From assembly GCA_009746045.1 (NCBI GenBank), contig RPFO01000058.1:1-64000 (forward strand): a stretch of DNA of 64,000 nt, read 5' to 3'. The translations under genes and the position numbers were made by a program. This stretch comes from Mesostigma viride (lineage: Eukaryota; Streptophyta; Mesostigmatophyceae; Mesostigmatales; Mesostigmataceae). Below the pieces are notes generated by a model that saw nothing but the letters and a program-made list of their open reading frames with translations, was not told the DNA's origin and made no database searches. Numbering within the stretch: position 1 is the first letter of the stretch; each line of letters opens with the position of its first letter. Below, one piece after another: positions 25,441 through 36,700 of this stretch.

Positions 25441-27177
25441 CCCGTGTTTTTTTACAACGCGATACATCGCGTTGTAGGGTTAGAACGCGATGTATCGCGT
25501 TGTAATCTGACACGTGGCAAACCTATTAAACATGCGATTTTTGGTCTGAAACTTTCAAGATAGGTCAGAAACATCTCATAGAATTCAAGAAAAAATCCTG
25601 GTATTTTTGGTATTTTTTTTGTGACAGCTGCAAACAAATATGTACCACTGAAATCAGGCATTTTCGCGGGACGAAGGTGAAGACGACGGCGATGGCGGCA
25701 GGTAGATCTCGCCAGTTTTCGCGCGAATTTCAGTGGCTGTTGGGTAGCACGACCATGATGATGCGTTCAAAGGTTGATAATTAGGTTTCTACGAGTTTGG
25801 TGAGGTACTGGGGCAAAGGAAACGTAGTTTTTTCCAGTTTCTCACCCAACTTTCATGCGGAAACCCTGGAAACCGGCATACATATTATTACGTCAAGACT
25901 CGGGTCTGCTGCGGCACCATGCTTGGTATTTCCATGGTGTTTCGACTTCTTAACACATGTTTATTCATTCCGAACGCCCGGACTCTCGGCTAAACCGAGA
26001 TTTGTGCAGACTTTTATTGGGTAGCTCCGGGCATGATGGTGCCTGCAAATAGCGTAAGGCGTGACCGTGGCTATTGCTACGGTATGCTGTATTTTCCTGG
26101 AAATGGCCTCTGCCACCGGCTCAATAGTGCTTGCAGGCGTAAGTATATCGTGTTTCTACCTAGTTTCTGCCAGTTTTCCACTTATTTCTACCGACCTCTG
26201 CCCAGCCTCTCTAAGACCGCCATCCTACTCGACGTTGCTTGCATGTCAGCCATAGCAGGTTGCAGTTGTGCAGTATTTAGGTGCTGTATACGTCGGCAAG
26301 CCGTGCATATATCGTGAGGATTGGATGTTGCTGGTTTATACTGCGTTGATTGTGCAAGAAGATCAGCTGGGTGCCCATAATCATGGTGTATAATCATGTG
26401 TTGTTAGCATCTTGCCACCATTTGCTAGCATGCATTCCAGCGTCATCTTTGCCTGCATGTAAGCTCATGGATCACTCAACCTATCCAAGCCTTGCATTAC
26501 ACGTGCCTCTTTCTTTCAGTATTGCACGCGTTATGGAATGAAAACCCAGCACCTCCATTCCCACGAGGCATGTGCTCAACACGTTGTGAGAGTGGATGAT
26601 GCTTTGGCTATGGCTGCCTGATTCAGTCATATTAGGTCATCCAGTCATGATGTTTGATGCATGTTTGATGCTGTATAACTTATACAACGCCTATGTTCAA
26701 CGTTTTGACCCTCCAAGCTCACTATGGCCCCGTTTATGGGGCTCGGGTCGTTGCGTAATGTTGTGAAGGGCTCTCACGTTTCCCACTGCGTTGTACTGCG
26801 TTGTAATTGTGATGCTAATGAAAAATAGCTCCAGTGGCCCAATGGGCCTGAGTTTTGTTTCACAGAGCCTGCATATGTTGCCCATAGCTCGTGCAAGAAG
26901 CCAGATTTTTTTCATGAACCATTTGTGAATAAGCACATGACTTGTGACCTAGGGTCAAGAAATCGCGGTCATGGTCAGACCCCCCTGTATTCAAACCAGT
27001 GTATCTCTCTAATGAGTAAGCATTTTGTAGGTCTGAGTAGCTCAAAAAATCCTTTGATTTATGGGCTTTCAGGAAAGTATATACATGACCATGAAAAAAA
27101 ATTTTCCTTAGGTGCTATACGCGTTCTAAAAAAAGCTTACAACGCGATATATCGCGTTCTAATTAAAAAAACACGGG
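25441..27177. mobile_element. piggyBac-like MITE B, CTAA target duplication
   Basis: Same termini as MITE A (CCCGTGTTTTTTT ... AAAAAAACACGGG) in the opposite orientation, flanked by CTAA on both sides (25437-25440, 27178-27181), a one-base variant of the TTAA preferred by piggyBac transposases. Apart from the insertion in A the two copies are nearly identical over 1.7 kb, so both moved recently. No transposase is seen. Confidence 0.9.
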
Positions 27178-27378
27178 CTAATGACCTACGCTTGGAAAAC
27201 CCTACATTCAGGACCTGTCGGAGCATCCTGTAAACAATTTTACCCCGACTAGGTTGTCCCCAGTTTACAAATTATCAAAATTAACAAAATTACCAAAATT
27301 AACAAATTAACACAAATCACAAGAAAGCAACATAGTGCAATTTAATTATGGAAATCATATATACCATATGATGAAAAT

Positions 27379-29828
27379 TCACTCATAAAATGCTATGTCA
27401 GAGTCGGAGTCCGATGACAACAACATATCTGGGGCATCCTTATTCCGTTCGTCACGCAGGACTTTGTCAAGGAGTTGCTCATCTGTCAATTCATCATCAT
27501 CACGAAGGGGCTTACGCACCTCTTCGATGATGGCATCTATGTCAAAATACCCAGAGGCCGGTGGCTCCTCAGTTGTGCGTGCAGCGCGTTCTGGCGTTGA
27601 GCCGCGCGTGCATCTGGAAAAACTGCATCTACATCATCTGATTCAAAGTACCGCTCACGCGGATTAAACAGGGCTCTTTCAAGGCCGCGTGCTATAGCAG
27701 ACAAAGAATGTTCACCAAGCCTAGGTTCAACCATGATCTCGAATGCAGCTTGTACACGTGGGTAATCAAGGCCCCTACCTGCAAGAAATCTAGCATCTAG
27801 CGAGTATCGCCCCGTCTTGAACATGTGGGCGAGGGTTTTAATCAAGTTTGGACGCAAGCTAATACTATTGTGGTGCTTAAACCAGTATACGCCGCACGCT
27901 CAAGTAAGTTGTAGGCGGTCAAGGAGCACCGTCCCTTGAGAGTGGGGGATCCGTGTAATAAATATTCTATACGCCCCTCTTCTTTCTCGTCCTCATCAAT
28001 GCCATGGCAATACAAAATCTGAAACCCCTCCTGCTCTTCCGATTTAAGCAAATAGCCTATCATCCCTGAATAATTCAATTTGTGGCTGGACTTCACTTGG
28101 CGTGCCACAAGGCTCGGCTTGGTTTTGTCATGTTTTCCTTTTCATCTATTGGTTCACCCCACCCAAGTTCTTTCTTGAGCTTGAGTTTCACAGCATGGGC
28201 CGATGTAGCCTCAACGTCAATGAGCATGTGGACGTGCTTGTGCATTTCGAGTATTCCTTCCTCCACAATTGACATGCCCTTGCCGCCATTGGCTAGGTGG
28301 AAGGCCTCTATCTTGCCAAGCTCATCATCGTCAAGATCGCGAGCCCCCCCTGAAATGGAGATGTGGAGTGTCATATTTTTTAGCGCCGTAGGCCCACGTG
28401 CGCGCTTGGGTTGACGCAATGGGATGTAATCGTCAGTTTCGTGTGCTTGATCTTGGTGCTGTTTTTCGACGTTGACTTGCTCATCCGTTGCGGTAGCCTC
28501 ACGCTCTTGTAGTTGCTGTCTTGCTTGGCTGTGACGAGCATGGTACATGAAAAAAAAAAAATGCAGATTTTTTGCAAGGATGTGGTCAAGATTGGTTTAA
28601 AGACTTAATTTTCAAAGAAAAACTCACGTGGACAAGTTTGGCAAGAATACAAGTTGGAAAAAAAACCCTAGAAAGGATTCAGCGGCTTACCGTCCACGCT
28701 TTATCTTGCATGTTACGTGACGGGTGAGACCAGCTTGGCTCCTGGCTACGAAAGGCGGCTCGCAACAGTTGCACATGAAATTCTGATTTTTAATGGCCCC
28801 TTCGCCATCGCTGTCCTCGTCATCACCGGAAACACCAGCTTCATCATCTATGAATTTAACTCTTTTTGCCCAACGTGGAGGGGGATCCTCTTCGTCAACC
28901 TCATCCCCTTCCTCCTCCTCTGCCACTTCTTCATCCGCTTCTTCCTCTGCTTCTGGTTCGTCTTCCTTGTCGACATTTTTCATCGTCATCCTCGGAGGCA
29001 TCGTCTAAAATAGCATGCCGCCCGCGCCGCCGTGCCTTGTTTCACAGTTTAACTCAGGCACAACGTCGTCCTCAAGAATCTGGAGGTTCGCATGTGCTGG
29101 ATCCATCGAGTCCCGTTCTTTGGGATGAACTAGTGGTCCGGCGTCGTTGGCGGTGCTGGGCCGGCGTGGTCGTCATGGACGGGGTCGTCATCTGGAGACG
29201 GCTCAAAAGCAGGCGTTTCCTCATTGCGTTCGTCAAAATTGAGGGTTCGTTTAGTCCCCTTGCCGGCCAGGGCGACTTGCCGGCGTTTTGGTCTTGGCCA
29301 TGTTGTTTTGTGGACGTTTGTGTTGATGATGATGGGGTTACAGATGACCCCCCAGCAAGCTTGCCGGCAGCAGACAAAACGGAGTTCAATAATTCATCCT
29401 CTCCGCCTGGGACCCCGTCAGATCCACGCTATCCACCTGCCCCTTTATTGATTGCGTTGGAGAGCAGGGGCCCTATTGTCTCAAGTGTCGACAGCACCTC
29501 ATTTGTTGCATGTTTGACCACCCCCTCCCACAGTTGTTCCTTTTTGCAAGGCGACTTTCAGCCGCTCTAGCGTCTTAGTTGGGGCTCTACGGTTGTCTCG
29601 TACGCCTTTCACTTTCTCCTCGCAGAGCTTTTCCTCCCTTTCTTGAGTTCATGATACCTTGCCTTAGCCGCATTTACATTCTTTGTTTGACTGTACTCCT
29701 TCGTTGGCACGGTCCAGATTAAGCTTTTTGTCCCTGATGGCGTTAGTTAAGTCAACTCGCTGCTTGTTTACTTTTCCAACGAGGTCCTTGAAGAGGTCTT
29801 GTTGCACCAGATTTTTCATCGCCGCCAT
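27379..29828 (-). pseudogene. HUH endonuclease-like gene with C2HC finger, frameshifted
   Basis: Order on the minus strand: a helical N-terminus from about 29828 (MAAMKNLVQQDLFKDLVGK), an acidic stretch and a C2HC finger (FMCNCCEPPF ... LTRHVTC, 29001-28691), a plausible splice CG^GTAAGC to CACAG^C at about 28521, then the putative nuclease. HUH-type motifs there are MTLHISISGG (motif I-like), MHKHVHMLIDV (HxH, about 28235) and MIGYLLKSEE (Y-x-x-K, about 28050). The C-terminus, RKPLRDDDELTDEQLLDKVL and an acidic tail, stops at 27379. The frame breaks near 28100, 27850 and 27600, and more than once upstream of 29001, so this copy is probably dead. The nuclease assignment rests on motifs only. 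Confidence 0.5.
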
Positions 29829-30174
29829 GGTCGGCTTCGTTTCTTTTGTCCCTTCGTTCACACACCTATTTCGCGTGTATCCTGTCAATCACATGAATCG
29901 TGACGCGTGGCCGCTCCTTCTGCCTTTGGTCTTCGTGCCCCGTTAGTAGCCAGCCAATCACACACGACGTAAGGTTCGTAACCGCAATCAGTTTCCAACG
30001 TGTCGGCCATTTCCATTAAATGATATCCCTGTAACCGCTATTCTGTGATTGCAAGGTGTCAAAACTCCACCTGGACCTTACTGGGCCTGACGCCCGGAAG
30101 TGCCGAACTAATCGCCATCTACAATTCCTAGAACTACGGTCCAATAGATATTCGGTTTGAAACTGACAACTGCG

Positions 30175-30375
30175 ACTCCCCCCGGTGTAACACCGTTCCC
30201 CCCATTAAGGATTCGCTGATACTCATTTCCCCTCTCACCTCTTTGGTCCATAATTGGCTAATTTCCCCGATAACACCGTTCCCCCCCCCCATAAGTGCGT
30301 TCCCCCCCCGTTGTAACACCGTCCCCCCCCCCATAAATGCGTCCCCCCCCCGTTGTAACACCGTCCCCCCCCACG
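30175..30375. repeat. Poly-C tandem repeat
   Basis: Repeats of CCGTYCCCCCCCCATAAATG and GCGTCCCCCCCCGTTGTAACA, three to four copies, inside the right part of the HUH element upstream of its gene. Confidence 0.75.
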
Positions 30376-30782
30376 TACAGTACTTTCAACCGCAGCTCTG
30401 CCTTTTAACCGTCGAATGCGCAATCGATCTAGAAAGTATCCGCGATTTCAGTATATGCCGTCACCCTTGACAGTTTTCGTACAATACTACAAATTAACGC
30501 CAATAGAAACTCGCCTCCAAACATATATCTCGATAGAGGCATGAGTCTTATTTAATTTCAAGGTACCTCTTAATTAATCTCGGCCCCCGCCTCCGCTAAT
30601 TTGCTAATTTGCTAAAAAAGAGCCAATTTTACCCCGACTGTGTATAATGTATCCATAATCCATTTCAAGAGGATGATTAGTTCCAGAAAGGAGACCGGCA
30701 TGCAGCATATGATATTAATAATTAAATGTTCTTATATTAAGTGAGACAACTATGTACACCAACACGAAACAAATTTCCCTTC

Positions 30783-33700
30783 TCAATAGCCGACGTTGAG
30801 CAGCAGTCCCATGGCTCCCGTGCCCATCTTGACCGGCTTGCCCATCACAATGCTGGCCGATGGGGAGTCAAGCCAATCCGTCGCGCCTGAAAGCGTGGCA
30901 TCCGTAAGAAACTGCGTCGCCGTCTCAAAGCTGATCTTGAGCAGCGGTGAGGGGCTGCTATCAATCCCCAGCCGGTTGCACGCGCGGTACCCGCCATGCG
31001 CGGTCATGAAGTCGCCGATCAGCTCCAAATGGCGAGGATCGACCGCGATACCATACACCTTGAACACAGACGAGACCTCGGACAGCACGGTTGCGCGTGC
31101 GGCCTCGACACCATATGTCCTCAGTATCGCTGCGACATCGTTTGAGCGGATATGGTCCACGTCGACCACATCGGCCGCATGTTCCCAGACCCCCATGAAG
31201 TTGACCCCATCCGTCTGGACCGCGACCCCGCTCGCGCCGGCAGCACGAGACGCCTCGTCCTCGATCACGTAACACTTCATGATGCCGGGGACGCTGCGCA
31301 CTACAACCGCCTCGGTGGCAGCCTCGGCCAGCTGCAGCATGAGCAGCTTGGGGCAGTCGAGCGGCACATGCAGAAGCGCACGCAGCTCCATGCTCTCCTC
31401 GTCCACCTCGGCGCTGTCCGTTAATGCGGCCGCCGACCCCTTCTTGCTCTTCTTGCCCGAGGCGGGCGTGAGCGCGAGCACATTATTATTACTGTCCTTG
31501 ACAACCAGCTGTTTATTGCTCCCTGCACCACCCTCGTCATCTCCCTCCTCACCCCCGTCCTCGCCCGCATCGTCATCATCACCGTCCTCATCCTCCCCAT
31601 TCCCGCTGCGCCCTTTCTTCCCAGGCTTGACCCCCTTCCCGCCCCCCTCCTCCTCGCCCTCCTTCTCCAGTACCTCCTCGGGTGCCAGCCGCTGCAAGTG
31701 CAGCGCCTCGCTCTCCTTCAACGCGTCCCTTGCCAGCTCTTCTTCCTCCTCATCGGGGGCCAAGTAGCTCACGTCCTCGCCCCGCCGGCTGCTCCGCTTG
31801 AGCGCGGTCGAATCCAACAAGTCCTCGTTCTCCTCATCATCCTCGTCATCCGCGACGGTTTCCTTCTTCTTCTTGGACTTGCCCCGCCGCGCGTCGCCAT
31901 CCCCCCCGTCATCCTCCCCATCCCCTCCTCCCCCCGCACCCTCCCCCGTGACGGTCGCCACAACGACCGCGCCGGCTCCCCCCCCTTCCGCCCGCTTCTG
32001 CGCGATCCGGATCTTGGCCTGCAGCGCGGGGATAAACTTCTCTCGGAAGATCGCCCCCAGCTCTGCCAGAGTGAGCCCCAGCTGCGGAGGATACCGGTCC
32101 ATCGGGTGCAGAGTCAACGTGACCCGGTAGGCACGCACGCCACCCGCGCCACCGGAAGAGATCACCACGGGGAGCTCCCCCACGCGCACCTCCTTGACCA
32201 GCTCCAGCAGCACTAGCCGCCGCAGCCGCTGCCCGAGCGCGGCGCCCTGGCCGCCCATCCCCTGTCGCAAGGGCAGTGTCATCACGGGCGTCTTGATCTT
32301 GGCGGAAGCGGTCATGAGGATCTCGCGCAGCCGTGGAATACCCAGCGTGACGTTCGCCTCGCCTCGCCCCGCAAAATGGAACGTGTTGAGCGTCATCTGC
32401 GTGCTGGGCTCGCCGACCGACTGCGCCGCCAGCACACCGACCGACTCCCCGGGCGCAATCAGCGTGCGCTGGTACTTGAGGTGCATGAGCGTGCGGAAGC
32501 GGGACCGCGCATCCTTGGAGGATAGCAGAGCCTTTGCGGGGGGAGACGAGAGGTACTTGTCGATCGCCGCCTCGAATAGCTCCGAGACAGAGCCCAGGTA
32601 GCGCCCAGGGGGGAACTGGGACATGACCGGGTCGCACGCCCCGCCCTCCCCGTTGTTATCATTATCCTGGCCCCCGTCACCCGTGTCCCCCTCCTCTTGC
32701 CCCCCTTTGCTGTCCCGCTTCTTTTTCTTCTTCTTGCTGCCGTCGCCACCCGTACCGGCCTCATCGTCGCCCTCCGCAGCACCACCGTCTCGCGACACCT
32801 TGCCGCGCTTGCTCTTGCGGGCGTACGCGCGCTTGTACTCGGCGACCGTGGACTTGTCGAGATAGGGGGAGGACAGACACTGCTCCGCGCCCACCTGCAC
32901 CTCCACCAGGGGGGAGTTCTCGGCGAGTGTGTGCATCTTGCCCAGGAAGGATGCCTGGCAGGGGGGGGAATAGAGGCGGTAGGGAGAGCATGAATGAGGT
33001 GGGATTTGGGGGGTGGGGGAGATTGGGGGTGGAACAGGGCGACAAAGACAGGCACGTACAAAGGGTTCTTTTCAGCTTCATGCCTCACGAATGCGGACGT
33101 ATTGACTAGGCATACAATGGAAGTAGCATACACTTCCTGCCATGGTTCCAGTGAAATACGCCGGTGGGGGGCATTAGGAATAATGATATGGGGTAAAAGG
33201 CTAAGGGAACAGTGGACTGATTAATGGCCGACAACAAGAGCACAGGGGAGCAAACGTCTCCTGAGGTAGACCTGAGCAGATACTTCCTCGGCCACCTTGG
33301 TACTGTCATCTATGTCCCCTCCCCCCCCTAAAAACAAAACAAAACAAATTGGTGGTACCACAAATACCGGTAGCCCCTTCCTACCCCTAAGAGAAAAGAA
33401 AGCCACCTTGACGGCGTCACACATATCCTTCCCTCCCCCCCCCCCCCCCCCCCCTCAACCCTTATGACCCCAAGCTGGCCTTGGCAACCCCCCCCCACTC
33501 CACCTCGGTGGTGCCCCCAAAACCACCCAGCCTCCCCCACTTCCCCACCTTGCTAATGTCAAGCCGATCTGCCCTTGTCCCCACCCCAATTCCCACCCCC
33601 ACTCCTACCCCAATGCCCACCCGAATATCCCACCTTGCTAATGTCAAGCAGATCTGCCCTTGCCCCCACCCCGATTCCCACCCCCACTCCTACCCCAATG

Positions 33701-36700
33701 CCCACCCGAATTCCCACCATGCAACCCACACCCCGTAACCCCCAACCCACCTTGGTGATGTCGAGCGAGTCCCCGCCGTATTGGAACTGGACGACCGACC
33801 CGTCGGCCACATCACGCACGGTGAAATCGTACTCGACCTTGAGCCCCTCTAGGTTCTTGACCAGGCAGCGCTGCAGGTAGCCCGATCGGCTCGTCTTGAC
33901 GGTCGTGTCGACCAGCCCATCACGCCCCGCCATGCAGTGGAAGTAGTACTCCTGTTGCGACGCAAGTGCACACGTTCTCTTGGGCCCACCGCGTTACAAG
34001 TACTGTCGCGACGCAAGTACACGCCATGATTACCGGCACACCGGATTACGAGTACTGCCGCAATGTGCGTGATTAGAGGCGACATGCAAGGACAACCAGG
34101 CCAAACGACCACCAGCGATATCCTCTAGTAGTTCCTTACAATAGAGCAGTTGCCTCACACGGCCGGGACATGGGACAGAAGGGCAAAGACACCCAAAGAC
34201 GACCCACCCAAGGAGAACGCACCTGCGGTCGCAGCCCCGAAAGGAATCGGTCCCCGATGAACCCTCCCGCGCGCGCCTGCAGGTCGTAAGGCGCGAAGCA
34301 GGGCAGCGACTTGCCGGATGGCAGCAGCGGCACGCGCCGGCCCTCCAGCTCCTGCTGGCCCAAGAGTGCGGAAATCTGCGAGAAGTTGACGAGCGACCCC
34401 TTGGCGCCGGAGACGGTCATCATCGACAGCATGTTGCGGGGGAACGGCTTGGCCTGCAGAAGGGTGGGGTGGGGTGGGGGTGGGGCATGGGGTTTGGGTG
34501 GGGCTTGGGGTAAGTGTGGGTAGAGTGGTTGGGTGGGGTGGGCGGGGTGGTGGGACTATAATGGCAGGTGGGGTGGTGGGTTGGGGGGGATTGAAATGGG
34601 CGGCCGCGGTGGCGGGGTGGGCGGACGGTGCGGAGTTCCGAAGACCAAGGCCATGAGATAAGTTCGGCGTGTGCATCCATGGCTTGCGGAGGAGCATCAA
34701 TTGCTTGCGGAGGAGCATCCATTGCTTGCGGAGGGCAAGGAAACCCGGATCGTCCAATCCATATGGTGCCAGGTGGGCGCGTTGTAAGAAGTAGTGATGA
34801 GTCACTCGCGGGGGCAATCAACCAAGAAAAAGGCGACCATACCCATAAGACAACCCAACATAGGCGGAAGTGCCACTTCTAATAGGACCGCAGTCTGAAA
34901 TCAGGACGAGGGGGAAAAAGTGGCACGGAGTGATAAGTAGCGAGCTGTCAGAAAAACTGCGAAGGCCGTGCAGACTTGGGCCGATCCATGCCCAGTGCAG
35001 GGTCAGAGCACCTCCCCCCACGACATCCTCCCCCACCACGCGCGCTCACCTGCCCCCCTGGGATGCACGTCTTGATGACCTCGCTGGTCACTTTAGAGAA
35101 CTGGGAGGACATGCGCATGTCCAGCTTGGGGGCACTCTCCTTGCGAGACCTCAGATGCGCGCCGAGCGCTGTCTGGAGCTGGACCCGCCACACGCTCAGC
35201 GTGCCCTCGTGCGCTGCCGCCGCCGCCAGCTCCTCTTCGCTGGGTCCCTGCTGCCCCGCAACGACTAATGCCATCGAAGGCTCGTTGTCCTCGGCCCCTG
35301 CGGAGCTCTTCTTGCGCTTCTTCTTGCCGCTGGCGTCCGCGGGAGGCGCGGGCAGGGCCAGCACGGGGGTGGGCGCCGGCAGTGCCAAAGTGGGGGGGGC
35401 AGCGGGGGGCGCCGGGCGGTCGATGAACTCGGCCGCGACTGTGTCGCCAAAGTGGGCGGCGGAGGCCACCTGCTGCGCGCGGAGTTGTTCCGCCTTGGGC
35501 TGGATGAGCAGGTCGTCGACGCCGCAAGTGAAGCCGTGGATCTGGCATGTGAGGTGGCAAGTTGGCGAGTTGCATGGCCACGCGAGGACCCATGGCCACG
35601 TGAGATTTTGATGAGCCATGAAGGATGCGATGAGCCGTGAGGGATACGGGTGGGCATAAACCAAGTTTGTTGGCATAAGTTCTGTAGTTGACGTTGGCAT
35701 ACGTTCCTGTAATTTTCGTGACCATTCCTTTGACTTGTTGGCAGACACACGCGTCGTTGGCAGACCTCCGTTTTGAAGGCAGGGCATGGATGGGTTTGAG
35801 GAGGTTTGGTGGCATACCCCATGCTAAACAAGGTAGAGAAGATGGTTGGGTGTGCGGAGGTCATGTGGTTTAGATGTGCGGGTGGCGACGGGTATGCAGA
35901 GGGAACCGAGAGAAAGGGTGGTGGTAGTCCTGGGCGGACAACATGGCGGTACAGCTTTTACCATAGTAGACCGGCTGGGGACCACCATGTGCCCAGAAGG
36001 CGTAAAATGCGAGGGCACAGCTGTAAGTACATATCAGCTGTAAGGTAGGGGCCCAAATGTGTAAAATGCCCAGGGCAGCATCGGTCGCCCGACGTGTTTC
36101 GCAGAGCATCCATGAGACATCCATCTAGTAACAGCATGTCCATGCAGCAACAGCATGCGCCTTTTCCGCACGCGGCCGAGAAAAAAATTGAATCCCCTGG
36201 CGGCAGCCAGCAAAGCAGTCCTTTAGAGATAACAATTGCCCCAAGTCACTCCAAAACAGAACTCCGCGGCCAAGGAGATAGCAGGCAGTCCTCTTGCACC
36301 ATAAGATAGTGCGCGTCGCAGACGCCCCAGCCCCTGGCTGCCCCACGGCACACTCACCTGCAGGAAGAAGGTGAACAGCCGGCTGAGAATCGACAGCATC
36401 ATGCCGGCCTCCGTGGCGCCGTAGAACTCGTACACCACATGCACGAGACCGTGCTTGCCAAACTGGGCCTTGTCCAGCACGCCCGCAACCAGCTCGCCCC
36501 CCCTCACGATGAACTCGCCCTCGCCCGCGCCCTTGCCCCAATAGTCCCCAGGGACTTTGCATGTCGAGCTGAAGCTCACGGGCGGCCGCCCTCGCGCCAG
36601 GTGTCGTAGCACTGCGCTCAGCACCTGCTTGCCGGTCCAGAGGGGCACCGGGCGGAGGACTGCGGGGGGGGGCGTGGTCAGCCCCCCCCCGAGGTCATCG

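Larger units (their letters stand above)
27235..30639 (-). mobile_element. Replitron-like element bounded by 16-bp direct repeats
   Basis: The perfect 16-bp direct repeat CAATTTTACCCCGACT occurs at 27235-27250 and 30624-30639. The 3.4 kb between hold a decayed minus-strand gene whose central domain resembles Y1 HUH endonucleases. Its 3' side (left) is an AT-rich run of AATTAACAAAATTACC-like units (27262-27320). Short direct repeats at the termini and a single-tyrosine HUH transposase without helicase are reported traits of Replitrons, first described from Chlamydomonas. A target-site duplication of a retroposed copy is the alternative reading of the 16-bp repeat. Confidence 0.55.
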
